From the NCBI GenBank assembly GCA_011250595.1, contig JAANMP010000002.1:124001-188000 (forward strand): DNA of 64,000 nt, written 5' to 3'. A model generated the notes under the pieces. The model had not been told where the DNA came from, ran no database searches, and worked only from the letters and a program-made list of their open reading frames with translations. Shown here piece by piece: positions 50,700-60,126 of this stretch (within the stretch, counting starts at the first letter, position 1; every line of letters begins with the position of its first letter). Position numbers and translations under genes: made by a program. The stretch comes from Bacillus sp. MM2020_1 (GTDB lineage Bacteria; Bacillota; Bacilli; Bacillales; Cytobacillaceae).

Positions 50700-51527
50700 A
50701 TGTCCATTTGGTTTACAGAAAAGCAAACGGAAAATTTCGGCATTACCATGAAAGTAAATAAAACCTTACATACAGAACAAACTGAGTTTCAAAAGCTGGA
50801 TATGATTGAAACAGAAGAGTGGGGCAACATGCTGTTATTGGACGACATGGTCATGACGTCTGTCCGCGATGAGTTTGTTTACCATGAAATGGTCGCACAT
50901 GTTCCTTTATTTACACACCCAAATCCTGAAAATGTTCTAGTTGTCGGCGGCGGCGATGGCGGTGTGATTCGTGAAGTGTTGAAGCATCCAAGTGTGAAAA
51001 AAGCGACGCTTGTTGATATTGATGGTAAGGTCATTGAGTACTCAAAGAAATTCCTTCCGGAGATTGCCGGTATGCTAGATGACCCGCGCGTCGATGTTCA
51101 GGTCGATGACGGATTCATGCATATTGCAAACAGCGAAAATGAGTATGATGTGATCATGGTTGACTCGACCGAGCCTGTCGGACCAGCTGTTAACCTTTTT
51201 ACCAAGGGATTCTATGCAGGAATTTCGAAGGCTTTGAAAGAAGACGGCATCTTTGTGGCGCAGTCGGATAATCCATGGTTCAAAGCGGATTTAATTCGTA
51301 ACGTCCAACGCGACGTGCGCGAAATCTTCCCGATTACTCGTTTGTATGTAGCGAATATTCCTACGTATCCAAGCGGATTATGGGCATTCACGATCGGTTC
51401 AAAGAAATATGATCCATTAGAAGTAAGCGAAGACCGCTTCCACGAAATCGAAACAAAATACTACACAAAAGAACTGCACAAAGCGGCATTCGTATTGCCG
51501 AAATTTGTTGGGGATTTGTTGAAGTAA
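50700..51527 (+). CDS. speE: Spermidine synthase SpeE
   Basis: 275 aa. Transfers aminopropyl from decarboxylated SAM to putrescine. '[20 protein letters not shown]', '[20 protein letters not shown]', '[16 protein letters not shown]' and '[11 protein letters not shown]' are near-identical to B. subtilis SpeE. Start at ATG 50700, 8 bases after AAGGA. With speB downstream it gives the agmatine to putrescine to spermidine path. Confidence 0.95.
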   Translation: MSIWFTEKQTENFGITMKVNKTLHTEQTEFQKLDMIETEEWGNMLLLDDMVMTSVRDEFVYHEMVAHVPLFTHPNPENVLVVGGGDGGVIREVLKHPSVKKATLVDIDGKVIEYSKKFLPEIAGMLDDPRVDVQVDDGFMHIANSENEYDVIMVDSTEPVGPAVNLFTKGFYAGISKALKEDGIFVAQSDNPWFKADLIRNVQRDVREIFPITRLYVANIPTYPSGLWAFTIGSKKYDPLEVSEDRFHEIETKYYTKELHKAAFVLPKFVGDLLK

Positions 51528-51538
51528 CAGGTCTAAAC

Positions 51539-51790
51539 GACCGAATTGGAGAAAAAAGAGGGCCGCTGGTAAAATAGAGAGGTTCAAAGTGACCGAACTC
51601 GGGAAAAAAGCGGCCGCCGGGTAACATAAAGCGCTTCTAAGTGACCGAACTCAAGGAAAAATCGATCGCTCGGTCACATAGAGGGGTTCTAAGTAACCGA
51701 ACTCGGGAAAAAAGCAGCTGCCCGGTAACATAAAGCAGTTCTAAGTGACCGAACTCAAGGAAAATGCGTTCGCCCGGTCACATAGAAGAT
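51539..51790. repeat. Tandem array, 5 units of exactly 52 bp built on GTGACCGAACTC
   Basis: GACCGA (or AACCGA) starts at 51539, 51591, 51643, 51695 and 51747. Units alternate: one type has CTCGGGAAAAAAGC and GGTAACATAAAGC, the other CTCAAGGAAAA and CGGTCACATAGA, so the true repeat may be a 104-bp dimer. In the second type GTGACCG pairs perfectly with CGGTCAC within the unit. It fills the whole speE-speB gap. Confidence 0.88.
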
Positions 51791-51836
51791 TTTTATATAC
51801 TCAAAGAATCACTAAATAGAAAGTGGGGATACATAG

Positions 51837-52709
51837 ATGCGTTTTGATGAGGCATATGCAGGGAATGTGTTTATTAAGAGTCATGCGAATTTTGAGGAGA
51901 GTCAGGTTGTGCTGTACGGGATGCCGATGGATTGGACGGTTAGTTTTCGTCCAGGGTCACGGTTTGGTCCGGCCCGTATCCGCGAGGTGTCGGTTGGTTT
52001 AGAAGAGTACAGTGCCTACCTTGACCGTGAGCTTGAGGATATTAAGTATTATGATGCCGGCGATATTCCGCTTCCGTTCGGTAATCCGCAGAAGAGCATC
52101 GACATCATTGAAGACTTTGTCGATCAAGTCCTTGCTGCAGGCAAGTTCCCGCTTGGTATGGGCGGCGAGCATCTTGTCTCGTGGCCTGTGATGAAGGCTA
52201 TGTATAAGAAGTACCCGGATTTAGCGATTATTCATTTTGATGCCCATACGGATTTGCGTGAGGAATATGAAGGCGAACCGCTATCGCACTCGACTCCAAT
52301 CCGGAAAATCGCGGAACATATTGGGCCAAGCAATGTCTATTCGTTTGGAATTCGTTCGGGAATGAAGGAAGAATTTGAGTGGGCGAAGCAAAACGGGATG
52401 CATATCTCGAAATTTGAGGTGCTTGAGCCGTTAAAGGAAATCCTCCCGACGCTTGCTGGGCGTCCTGTCTATGTGACGATTGATATCGATGTCCTCGACC
52501 CAGCGCATGCACCTGGCACAGGGACGGTGGATTGCGGCGGCATCACCTCGAAAGAGCTGCTTGCCTCCATTCATGCGATTGCTCGTTCCGAAGTGAATGT
52601 GGTAGGCGGCGACCTGGTTGAGGTTGCGCCAATTTATGATCCTTCCGAGCAAACCGCCAATACCGCTAGCAAGCTAATCCGCGAAATGCTGCTTGGCTGG
52701 GTGAAATAA
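51837..52709 (+). CDS. speB: Agmatinase SpeB
   Basis: 290 aa ureohydrolase, agmatine to putrescine plus urea. Two-manganese site: 'LGMGGEHLVSWPV', 'IIHFDAHTDLREEYEGE', 'VYVTIDIDVLDPAHAPGTGT'. Very close to B. subtilis SpeB (ywhG). AAGTGGGG before the ATG. Its last codons (GGCTGGGTGAAATAA) are repeated twice downstream, see the following feature. Confidence 0.95.
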   Translation: MRFDEAYAGNVFIKSHANFEESQVVLYGMPMDWTVSFRPGSRFGPARIREVSVGLEEYSAYLDRELEDIKYYDAGDIPLPFGNPQKSIDIIEDFVDQVLAAGKFPLGMGGEHLVSWPVMKAMYKKYPDLAIIHFDAHTDLREEYEGEPLSHSTPIRKIAEHIGPSNVYSFGIRSGMKEEFEWAKQNGMHISKFEVLEPLKEILPTLAGRPVYVTIDIDVLDPAHAPGTGTVDCGGITSKELLASIHAIARSEVNVVGGDLVEVAPIYDPSEQTANTASKLIREMLLGWVK

Positions 52710-52815
52710 ATTTTGGTGCCTGACACCATCGATGTGGGTGAGTGAAATAATTTCGGTGCCTGACACCATTAAAGTGGCTGGGTGAAATAAATTTGGTGCC
52801 TGACACTTTTGTCGT
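52695..52815 (+). repeat. Three ~40-bp tandem copies starting with the 3' end of speB
   Basis: Copies at 52695-52735, 52736-52775 and 52776-52815. Each carries GGSTGRGTGAAATAA (the last speB codons and stop) and GGTGCCTGACAC(C/T). Copies 1 and 3 are most alike. Confidence 0.85.
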
Positions 52816-52827
52816 CAGGCATTTTTT
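52797..52827 (+). terminator. Terminator of speB
   Basis: TGCCTGAC (52797-52804) with GTCAGGCA (52814-52821) and a T run. The 5' arm is part of the third copy of the dispersed 13-mer. Confidence 0.8.
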
Positions 52828-52966
52828 GATTTGTGCCCCGGCAATGTTTATAATAGAAAAAGTATGCATTATCGCAGTTACGTCAATGATTAGGACTAGA
52901 ACGATTCCGAAGAATTATAAAATAGCCCTTAAAAAAGAAAAAAGGGAAGTGCCATTAGGTTTGTCT

Positions 52967-53386
52967 ATGACTGAAATTCCGATGAAAATTAATGTGAAGA
53001 CGACGATTCATCAGCAGGGTGGCAAGGAAGTCTATGAGCTGGCGGTGTTTGGCCGCTATCTTGAAAAGGATGGGGCTTCGTTTCTTAAGTATGAAGAGGT
53101 GCAAGATGAGGGCAGCATACGGACGATTGTGAAGGTGTCAGGCGATGAGGCGTTGATCTTGCGCGGTGGTGCAGTAAAGATGCGCTTGCCGTTTCGCTTG
53201 CATAAGAAGCTGCGCGGCAGCTATGAGATGCCATTTGGAACCTTTGAAATCATCACGCTGGCCAAACGGATTGATCATTCTGATGGACTGATTGACATCC
53301 TTTATGATTTTACGATGCAGGGCGAGCCTGCCGGTACATACCATTTGGAAATTACCTTTCAGGAGGATAAAAATGAACATAGTTGA
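52967..53386 (+). CDS. ywiB: DUF1934 beta-barrel protein YwiB
   Basis: About 139 aa from the ATG at 52967. '[20 protein letters not shown]', '[15 protein letters not shown]' and '[19 protein letters not shown]' match DUF1934, a small calycin-like fold. Function unknown. The frame extends back to 52793 through the speB terminator, which is not coding. It overlaps argS by 14 bases, the same pairing as B. subtilis ywiB-argS. Confidence 0.86.
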   Translation: MTEIPMKINVKTTIHQQGGKEVYELAVFGRYLEKDGASFLKYEEVQDEGSIRTIVKVSGDEALILRGGAVKMRLPFRLHKKLRGSYEMPFGTFEIITLAKRIDHSDGLIDILYDFTMQGEPAGTYHLEITFQEDKNEHS

Positions 53387-55043
53387 ACAAGTACAAAGTA
53401 AGTTAAAAGAAGAGATCCATGCGGCGGTGCTGAAGGCAGGGCTGGCCTCTGAGGAGCAGATTCCCGTTGTGATTCTTGAGACGCCGAAGGAGAAGGCGTT
53501 CGGTGATTACTCGACGAATATGGCGATGCAGCTGGCTCGTGTCGCGAAGAAGGCGCCAAAGGTAATTGCGGAGGCGTTAATTGCGAATATCGACCGGACG
53601 AAGGCATCGATTGAAAAAATTGAGCTTGCGGGGCCGGGATTTATCAATTTTTATATGAATAATAGTTATTTAACCGAGCTGATTCCGACTGTTCTTACAG
53701 CGGGCGATCAGTACGGCGAGACTCAAATAGGCGGCGGCCAAAAGGTTCAGGTCGAGTTTGTATCGGCCAATCCAACAGGGGACTTGCACCTTGGACATGC
53801 CCGCGGTGCGGCGGTCGGTGATTCACTTTGCAATATCTTGGCAAAAGCAGGCTACGATGTATCAAGAGAATACTATATTAATGACGCGGGTAATCAGATT
53901 AATAATCTCGCCTTGTCGGTCGAGGCACGCTATTTCCAAGCACTTGGTTTGGAAAAAGACATGCCGGAGGGCGGTTACCATGGTACGGATATTATCGGGA
54001 TCGGTAAGACGCTGGCGGAGGAATACGGTGACAAGTATGTACATGTAACTGAAGACGAGCGCCAAGAATTTTTCCGTGAATACGGTTTGAAATATGAAAT
54101 GGCGAAGTTGAAGCAGGACCTGGAGGATTTCCGCGTTGGCTTTGATGTCTGGTACTCGGAGACCTCACTTTATAAAAATGGAAAAATTGATGAGGCGCTT
54201 GAGGCGCTGCGTGCGAGCGGTTATGTATATGAGGAAGACGGCGCGACGTGGCTCCGTTCGACCGATTTCGGCGATGACAAGGACCGGGTGTTAATTAAGC
54301 AGGACGGTTCGTATACGTATTTGACGCCGGACATTGCTTACCATAAGGACAAGCTCGCCCGCGGCTTTGAAAAGCTGATCAATATTTGGGGAGCGGACCA
54401 CCATGGCTATATCCCGCGGATGAAGGCGGCAATTCAGGCGCTCGGGTATGACCGCGAGGCGCTTGAGGTCGAGATTATTCAGCTGGTACATCTGTATAAA
54501 AATGGCGAGAAGATGAAGATGAGTAAACGGACCGGTAAGGCCGTGACGATGCGTGATTTGGTCGATGAGGTCGGCCTCGATGCGACGCGTTACTTCTTCG
54601 CGATGCGTAGCTCGGATACGCATATGGATTTTGATTTGGACTTAGCGGTATCGGAGTCGAACGAAAATCCGGTTTATTATGCTCATTATGCGCATGCGCG
54701 GATTTCCAGTATCCTGCGTTCGGGTGAGGAGCAGGGTGTTCGTGTCGATGCAGATGCAGATTATTCCTTGGTGTCGTCGGAAAAGGATATGGATTTATTG
54801 AAGAAGATTGGTGAGTTCCCGGCAGCCGTAGGGGAGGCCGCATTGAAGCGCGTCCCGCACCGGATTACGAACTATATCGTAGAATTGGCGTCGACATTCC
54901 ACAGTTTTTATAATGCCGAAAAGGTTCTTGACCTTGCTAATGTCGAGCGTACGAAGGCCCGCCTCGGGTTGGTGCGGTCGGTTCAAATTACGCTTCGTAA
55001 TGCGCTGGCGTTGATTGGGGTTTCGGCTCCGGAGAAAATGTAA
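53373..55043 (+). CDS. argS: Arginyl-tRNA synthetase ArgS
   Basis: 556 aa, same length as the B. subtilis enzyme. Class I motif HIGH is '[16 protein letters not shown]'; the KMSKS loop is '[16 protein letters not shown]'. '[20 protein letters not shown]' and '[16 protein letters not shown]' are conserved. Start at 53373 after CAGGAGG; the frame from 53292 lies inside ywiB. Confidence 0.97.
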   Translation: MNIVEQVQSKLKEEIHAAVLKAGLASEEQIPVVILETPKEKAFGDYSTNMAMQLARVAKKAPKVIAEALIANIDRTKASIEKIELAGPGFINFYMNNSYLTELIPTVLTAGDQYGETQIGGGQKVQVEFVSANPTGDLHLGHARGAAVGDSLCNILAKAGYDVSREYYINDAGNQINNLALSVEARYFQALGLEKDMPEGGYHGTDIIGIGKTLAEEYGDKYVHVTEDERQEFFREYGLKYEMAKLKQDLEDFRVGFDVWYSETSLYKNGKIDEALEALRASGYVYEEDGATWLRSTDFGDDKDRVLIKQDGSYTYLTPDIAYHKDKLARGFEKLINIWGADHHGYIPRMKAAIQALGYDREALEVEIIQLVHLYKNGEKMKMSKRTGKAVTMRDLVDEVGLDATRYFFAMRSSDTHMDFDLDLAVSESNENPVYYAHYAHARISSILRSGEEQGVRVDADADYSLVSSEKDMDLLKKIGEFPAAVGEAALKRVPHRITNYIVELASTFHSFYNAEKVLDLANVERTKARLGLVRSVQITLRNALALIGVSAPEKM

Positions 55044-55058
55044 ATGATGATATGAGCG

Positions 55059-55087
55059 GCTCCCTTACTTGGTTAAGGGGGCTTTTT
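55059..55087 (+). terminator. Terminator of argS
   Basis: GCTCCCTTA (55059-55067) with TAAGGGGGC (55074-55082) including a G-U, then five T. Confidence 0.82.
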
Positions 55088-55122
55088 CATATGGATAAAT
55101 TCTTATGCTTTTCCATATATAT

Positions 55123-55151
55123 GAATATTACTGAATAAAAGGCAAATACTA
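55123..55151 (+). promoter_or_regulatory. Candidate sigma-G promoter of sspH
   Basis: GAATA (55123-55127), 17-base spacer, AATACTA (55145-55151). Fits sigma-G consensus GHATR-N17/18-CATHHTA with one mismatch, and the gene behind it is a forespore gene. Confidence 0.55.
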
Positions 55152-55185
55152 GTAGGGAACTTTGACTGAGGAGTGGATGAAACAG

Positions 55186-55365
55186 ATGAATGTGGGAAGA
55201 GCGAAGGAAATCGTAGACTCTGCCGAAATGTTTTATGTGACCTATGAGGGAACGCCGGTAATTATTCAACATGTCGATGAATCGGCACAAATGGCGCGAA
55301 TATACTCAAGAACAGATCCTGACAATGAGCGTGAGGTTCCAGTGCTAAATTTAATTGAGGAATAG
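55186..55365 (+). CDS. sspH: Small acid-soluble spore protein H
   Basis: 59 aa. 'NVGRAKEIVDSAEMFYVTYE', 'VIIQHVDESAQMARIYSR' and 'EREVPVLNLIEE' match SspH, a minor forespore SASP. ATG 55186 gives the usual MNxxRAKEI start, though GAGGAG is 12 bases away; ATG 55177 is an alternative. Own promoter and terminator. Confidence 0.88.
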   Translation: MNVGRAKEIVDSAEMFYVTYEGTPVIIQHVDESAQMARIYSRTDPDNEREVPVLNLIEE

Positions 55366-55401
55366 AAAAGAGTCTTCGAGGTGATTCGAAGACTCTTTTC
55401 T
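55364..55401. terminator. Bidirectional terminator between sspH and uvsE
   Basis: Perfect 16-bp arms (55364-55379 with 55386-55401), loop GGTGAT. Confidence 0.9.
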
Positions 55402-55423
55402 ATATCGTCAGGCGATACGCCAG

Positions 55424-56380
55424 TTATTTAACATCAACCGCACCGCCGCTAATGCGCTTAAATCCACGAATTCGGCTTAAATCTTCGATTAATTTTAATG
55501 CAGCTTGGTCCTTAGATTTAGCCTCAATCATGAAATCAATATCGGCCCCGATTTCGCGGAGCATCTTCAAAAACGGCAGGATAAACTCCGGGTCGACAAA
55601 ATCTGCGTGCGAGCGAAATGCCTTCTCATTTTTGGGAGAGGAAATATGAACCTTCGGGATGTGACGGGCATGCCTCCAGGTTTGAAAAATCCGCGGCAGC
55701 AATTCCTCCAGCCTTGTTTCGCACAGATTGGCCATATGGTGATGATAGTCGAAAACAAATGGAATCGTTTCTTTTTCACAGACGGCTAAGGTTTCTTCTG
55801 CATTGTAGGTTTTATCATCATTTTCAAGTGTCATCACGTGTTTAATCTCAGCGGGCAGCTTGGTTAAGTTTTGATGAAACCGAGGTAAGGTTTGCTGTTT
55901 ATCACCATAGGCACCACCGATATGAATATTAATCAGACCTTCCCGCTCGAGCCCCATCGCTTCAAACATTCGATAATGGTAGCTCATGTCGATGACGGCA
56001 TTATCGGTAATTTTTGTTTGCGGTGAGGTAAACAAAGTAAATTGATTCGGATGAAAGCTGACCCGCAAATTTTTCCGTTTCACCAGTTCACCAAGTTCTT
56101 GCCATTCAGCGCGAAACGGAGTAACAAAGTCCCAGCTCACTTCAGGATGGGTCGCGAGCGGGACAATCGAACTGGACAGCCGGTACAATTCCAGTTGATG
56201 AGCAATATTGTAGTACATCATCCGGAGTGTGTGATCCAGATTTTGTTTCGTCACCTGAAGCAGCTTTTCCGCCCGTTCCTCGGGGCTTAACTGTTGATAA
56301 CGGGTAAACGTCAGCGTCTTAGCAGGAGAAGCATCCCATAAACTAATCGCATGCGAAACATAACCAAACCGAATCTTCAT
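55424..56380 (-). CDS. uvsE: UV DNA damage endonuclease UvsE
   Basis: 318 aa. TIM-barrel endonuclease that nicks 5' to UV photoproducts; in B. subtilis (YwjD) it protects spores. '[20 protein letters not shown]', '[16 protein letters not shown]', '[16 protein letters not shown]', '[17 protein letters not shown]', '[12 protein letters not shown]' and '[20 protein letters not shown]' carry the metal ligands. ATG 56380 has AAGGAG 8 bases before. Confidence 0.93.
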   Translation of the reverse strand: MKIRFGYVSHAISLWDASPAKTLTFTRYQQLSPEERAEKLLQVTKQNLDHTLRMMYYNIAHQLELYRLSSSIVPLATHPEVSWDFVTPFRAEWQELGELVKRKNLRVSFHPNQFTLFTSPQTKITDNAVIDMSYHYRMFEAMGLEREGLINIHIGGAYGDKQQTLPRFHQNLTKLPAEIKHVMTLENDDKTYNAEETLAVCEKETIPFVFDYHHHMANLCETRLEELLPRIFQTWRHARHIPKVHISSPKNEKAFRSHADFVDPEFILPFLKMLREIGADIDFMIEAKSKDQAALKLIEDLSRIRGFKRISGGAVDVK

Positions 56381-56395
56381 AAACAAACTCCTTAC

Positions 56396-57598
56396 CTATA
56401 AAAAATAAGAAACAATAGCAGCGATGAATTCTTTAATGGAGCGGACTGGGTTCAGTTTGTTCAATTCAGCTAAGGTCAGGCGTTTGGAGTCATTAATGTC
56501 CTTTTTTAGAACATCGACCAAGCGCTGAATAAAGGCTGGGTCATAAATATAGCAATTGATTTCCTTGTTTAAAAACATACTTCGTTTATCAAAATTGGCG
56601 GTGCCGATATCACAGATTTTGTCATCAATGACGAGCGTTTTTGCATGATAAAAGCCTTTTTTATATTGATAAACCGTTGCTCCGGCTCGAAGCAGTTTTC
56701 GTAAATAACGGAACGAAGCCTCTTGGACCAGCAAATGGTCAGCAGTAAACGGGACAATGATGGAAAGCTTCACCCCGCGCTTTAGGGCCGCAAGTAACTC
56801 CGCTAGAATTTGATTACTTGGAATAAAATATGGAGACCCGATGATCATCGAATGGTCTGCTTGTTGAATCAGGCGCAGATAGTTTTGCTCCAGATGGTGG
56901 GCTTCCGTTGGCATAAATTGATGGCGGACCTCTCCACCTTCTAGGGCCGGAAAATAGGCCGAATCCGCTTGAAGATTCCCCCCTGCATACTCAGCCCAAT
57001 CGATCAGAAACTCACTTTGCAAAAAATTAACGCTGGGGCCGGTGATTTTTAAATGGTAATCCCGCCAGATCCCCAAGGAAGGTTCCTCGTCAATATATTC
57101 CTTGCCGACGTTGAAGCCGCCAAGATAACCAATTTCACCGTCGATAATCGAGATCTTCCTATGATTTCGAACCTGTGAAGAATAAAAAAGGTAGGGGAGT
57201 TTAATGGTATTGCTGAAAGCAAATTGAACGCCCGCCGCCCGCAACGCCTTAACGGCTGCCTTCTTCACTTTCCAGCTGCCAAGGCGGTCAATAAGAAGTC
57301 GAACTTCCACTCCGTTCCGGGCCTTTTCTTTTAAAATAGAGAGAAACTCCTGACTGATCGCATCGTCTTTGACAATATAAAAGAGGACATGAATATGCTT
57401 TTTGGCGTTCCTTAGTTCATGAAAGTAGTCGGCGAATAACTTTTTTCCGTGCGTGAAAATATCAAAGTTACCATGAATGATGGCTGTTTCATTTCTACTG
57501 ACAATGGAAAGATGCTTCTTTTTACCTAATTGAAAATCTAAGACTAGCCATAAAAGGATGAGAATTAAAAGTACACTCGAAACGAATGCAAAAATCAT
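56396..57598 (-). CDS. clsB: Cardiolipin synthase (phospholipase D family), YwjE
   Basis: About 400 aa. One N-terminal membrane helix and two HKD motifs: 'NHRKISIIDGEIGYLGGFN' and 'YHAKTLVIDDKICDIGTANF'. Condenses phosphatidylglycerol to cardiolipin. In B. subtilis YwjE (ClsB) is a sporulation-linked enzyme. ATG 57598 is 8 bases after GGAGGAAAG; the ATG at 57616 overlaps that site. It follows uvsE's gene order in B. subtilis and is 15 bp before uvsE, probably one operon. Confidence 0.9.
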   Translation of the reverse strand: MIFAFVSSVLLILILLWLVLDFQLGKKKHLSIVSRNETAIIHGNFDIFTHGKKLFADYFHELRNAKKHIHVLFYIVKDDAISQEFLSILKEKARNGVEVRLLIDRLGSWKVKKAAVKALRAAGVQFAFSNTIKLPYLFYSSQVRNHRKISIIDGEIGYLGGFNVGKEYIDEEPSLGIWRDYHLKITGPSVNFLQSEFLIDWAEYAGGNLQADSAYFPALEGGEVRHQFMPTEAHHLEQNYLRLIQQADHSMIIGSPYFIPSNQILAELLAALKRGVKLSIIVPFTADHLLVQEASFRYLRKLLRAGATVYQYKKGFYHAKTLVIDDKICDIGTANFDKRSMFLNKEINCYIYDPAFIQRLVDVLKKDINDSKRLTLAELNKLNPVRSIKEFIAAIVSYFL

Positions 57599-57681
57599 GA
57601 GAAATCTTTCCTCCATTCAGTTTTTTTAGTTTTTCCGAAAGGGGTCATTTCTATAAGTTGGACAAACTTTTAAAAAATCAT

Positions 57682-57709
57682 TTGACTGAATGCTCATTCA
57701 TCATATAAT
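57682..57709 (+). promoter_or_regulatory. fadF promoter with FadR-like operator
   Basis: TTGACT (57682-57687), 16 bp, TATAAT (57704-57709). TGACTGAATGCTCATTCA (57683-57700) matches the Bacillus FadR box TGAATGANTANTCATTCA at all but two fixed positions and covers the -35 and spacer, so binding would block transcription. Confidence 0.7.
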
Positions 57710-57772
57710 AGAGTTAAGTGTAGATTCTGAAAATTAATTATTTTCTAGAAGTTAGAGGAAAGGAGCATTTGT

Positions 57773-59875
57773 ATGAATGGGTTATTATGGGTTAACTTGA
57801 TTGCGTTTCTCGCTGTAACCGCTTACGGGATCAGTTTGTTTGTCTATGTGGTGAAAACGCGGATTGAATTTATTAAACTCGGGAAAAAGGTCGAGTTTGA
57901 TAACAATGTCAAAGAGCGCCTTCAAAAAATTTGGGTCAATGTGTTTGGCCAAAAGAAACTGCTCAAGGATAAAAAAAGCGGGGCCATGCATGTCATGTTC
58001 TTCTATGGCTTTATCCTCGTCCAATTTGGCGCAATTGATTTTATTATCAAAGGGATTAAACCGGGGGCACACTTGCCGCTTGGACCACTGTATGCAGGGT
58101 TCACGTTTTTCCAAGAACTTGTCACACTGATGATTTTAGTGGCGGTTATCTGGGCTTTTTATCGCCGCTATGTGGAAAAATTAGTCCGTCTGAAGCGGAA
58201 TTTTAAATCTGGTCTTGTCCTGATCTTTATCGGCGGTTTAATGCTTTCTGTGTTACTTGGCAACGGAATGTCGCTAATCTGGCACGGGGAAGAAACTGCC
58301 TGGACTGAACCGATTGCATCGGTCATTTCGCTGATTTTTTCAGGAATTGGTGAAACGTCCTCGATAGTAATTTTCTATATCGCTTGGTGGGCGCATCTTT
58401 TATTCCTGTTAACGTTCTTAGTGTACGTACCGCAGTCCAAGCATGCTCACTTGATTGCCGGACCGGCGAATGTTTATTTTAACCGGTTAGAAAAAGCAGG
58501 GAAATTGACAAAGGTCGATTTTGAGGATGAATCCCAAGAAACGTTTGGGGTTGGAAAAATAGAAGACTTCACGCAGCACCAAATGATTGATTTCTATGCC
58601 TGCGTGGAATGCGGCCGCTGTACCAATATGTGTCCGGCAACGGGAACAGGTAAAATGCTGTCGCCAATGGACTTAATCGTGAAACTTCGTGACCACTTAA
58701 CAAATCACGGCGCTGTGGTTACCTCGAAACAGCCGTGGGTGCCAACGATTGCGTTTGCGAATACGAAGGGGAATCAACTGGCACTAGCGTCTGCAGGACA
58801 AGGTGCACAGGAATCCGCTGCTGCTTTAGCATACAGCCCAAGCTTGATTGGCGACGTCATTACCGAAGAAGAAATTTGGGCCTGTACGACGTGCCGAAAT
58901 TGCGAAGATCAATGCCCGGTTATGAATGAACATGTCGATAAAATTATCGACCTGCGCCGTTATTTAGTGTTAACCGAAGGAAAATTGGACGCCGATGCAC
59001 AGCGGGCGATGACCAATATCGAACGCCAAGGCAATCCTTGGGGCTTGAACCGGAAAGAACGTGAAACTTGGCGCGAGGCCCGCGAGGATGTTCATGTTCC
59101 AACCGTGAAGGAAATGAACAAGGCTGGAGAAGAATTTGAATACCTCTTCTGGGTGGGCGCAATGGGCTCCTACGATAACCGCAGCCAAAAGATTGCTTTA
59201 TCGTTTGCGAAGCTGCTGAACGAAGCAGGCGTGAAGTTTGCGATTCTTGGCAACAAAGAGAAAAACTCTGGCGATACACCAAGACGTCTCGGCAATGAAT
59301 TCTTGTTCCAGGACTTGGCAACGAAGAATATTGAGGAATTTGAAAAGGCAGAGGTCAAGAAAATCGTCACGATTGACCCGCATGCCTATAATATTTTCAA
59401 AAATGAATACCCTGATTTCGGCTTAACGGATGTCGAGGTGTTCCATCATACCGAGGTTCTTTTTGAATTGGTTCGTGATGGCAGGCTTGTGCCAAAACAC
59501 GCAGTCAATGAAACGATTACCTTCCACGATTCCTGTTACTTAGGCCGTTACAATGATGTTTATGATGCACCACGCGAGATTCTGAAGTCAATTCCAGGCG
59601 TGAAGCTGATTGAAATGGAGCGAAACAGAGAGAAAGCGATGTGCTGTGGCGCAGGCGGCGGCTTGATGTGGATGGAGGAAGAAACCGGCCACCGCATTAA
59701 CGTAGCAAGAACGGAGCAGGCCCTTGCTGTCAATCCATCGGTGATCAGTTCCGGCTGTCCGTATTGCTTAACGATGCTCTCAGATGGCACGAAGGCAAAA
59801 GAGGTCGAAGAGAAGGTTTCCACCTACGATGTGGCGGAATTACTTGAGAAAGCAGTTTGTGGTGAATTGGCTTAG
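57773..59875 (+). CDS. fadF: FadF-type iron-sulfur membrane oxidoreductase (YwjF)
   Basis: 700 aa. N-terminal membrane part of five or six helices (NarI/DsrM-like), then two [4Fe-4S] motifs 'CVECGRCTNMCPATG' and 'CTTCRNCEDQCPVMN', then two HdrD-type CCG domains with 'HDSCYLGRYNDVYDAP' and 'MCCGAGGGLMW'. In B. subtilis fadF is the first gene of the FadR-controlled fadF-acdA(fadE)-rpoE operon and is thought to pass electrons from ETF or acyl-CoA dehydrogenase to quinone. GAAAGGAG before the ATG. Confidence 0.92.
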   Translation: MNGLLWVNLIAFLAVTAYGISLFVYVVKTRIEFIKLGKKVEFDNNVKERLQKIWVNVFGQKKLLKDKKSGAMHVMFFYGFILVQFGAIDFIIKGIKPGAHLPLGPLYAGFTFFQELVTLMILVAVIWAFYRRYVEKLVRLKRNFKSGLVLIFIGGLMLSVLLGNGMSLIWHGEETAWTEPIASVISLIFSGIGETSSIVIFYIAWWAHLLFLLTFLVYVPQSKHAHLIAGPANVYFNRLEKAGKLTKVDFEDESQETFGVGKIEDFTQHQMIDFYACVECGRCTNMCPATGTGKMLSPMDLIVKLRDHLTNHGAVVTSKQPWVPTIAFANTKGNQLALASAGQGAQESAAALAYSPSLIGDVITEEEIWACTTCRNCEDQCPVMNEHVDKIIDLRRYLVLTEGKLDADAQRAMTNIERQGNPWGLNRKERETWREAREDVHVPTVKEMNKAGEEFEYLFWVGAMGSYDNRSQKIALSFAKLLNEAGVKFAILGNKEKNSGDTPRRLGNEFLFQDLATKNIEEFEKAEVKKIVTIDPHAYNIFKNEYPDFGLTDVEVFHHTEVLFELVRDGRLVPKHAVNETITFHDSCYLGRYNDVYDAPREILKSIPGVKLIEMERNREKAMCCGAGGGLMWMEEETGHRINVARTEQALAVNPSVISSGCPYCLTMLSDGTKAKEVEEKVSTYDVAELLEKAVCGELA

Positions 59876-60010
59876 TTTTTGATAAGGAGCAGAGGTTGAT
59901 TTGTTTACGTATTCATAAAATTTTAAAAATTTTGTGTAAATCATTTCAACTTCTGCTCATTTTTATGTAGAATAGAATATATGGAGTAAAACGCTTACAT
60001 GTCTAAATTA

Positions 60011-60042
60011 TTAAAAAAAGCAGGTGCCTGCGTTTCTTTTTT
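60011..60042 (+). terminator. Possible terminator after fadF
   Basis: GCAGGTGCCTGC with an A run before and TTTCTTTTTT after. A short stem; weak. Confidence 0.45.
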
Positions 60043-60048
60043 GGTTTC

Positions 60049-60091
60049 TGCCCGAGCGAGCGTTCAGTCGTCGTCATTTTTTTACCATAGT
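60049..60091 (+). promoter_or_regulatory. Possible promoter and operator of the thiolase gene
   Basis: TGCCCGAGCGAGCGTTCAGT (60049-60068) is partly palindromic (GAGCG/CGTTC) and overlaps a TTCAGT-N17-CATAGT promoter-like pair (60063-60091). A cre-like GTAAAACGCTTACA lies at 59986-59999. B. subtilis mmgA is catabolite-repressed; here this is only suggestive. Confidence 0.3.
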
Positions 60092-60126
60092 TTGCCTGAA
60101 AATTATGAAAAGGGAGAGTGTCTTGA

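Noticed and set aside
52793-52966. N-terminal extension of YwiB
   Set aside because: It begins in the speB terminator and reads as random sequence before the conserved domain.
54291-54843. Long minus-strand ORFs inside argS
   Set aside because: Shadows of the high-GC third positions of argS; no conserved domain.
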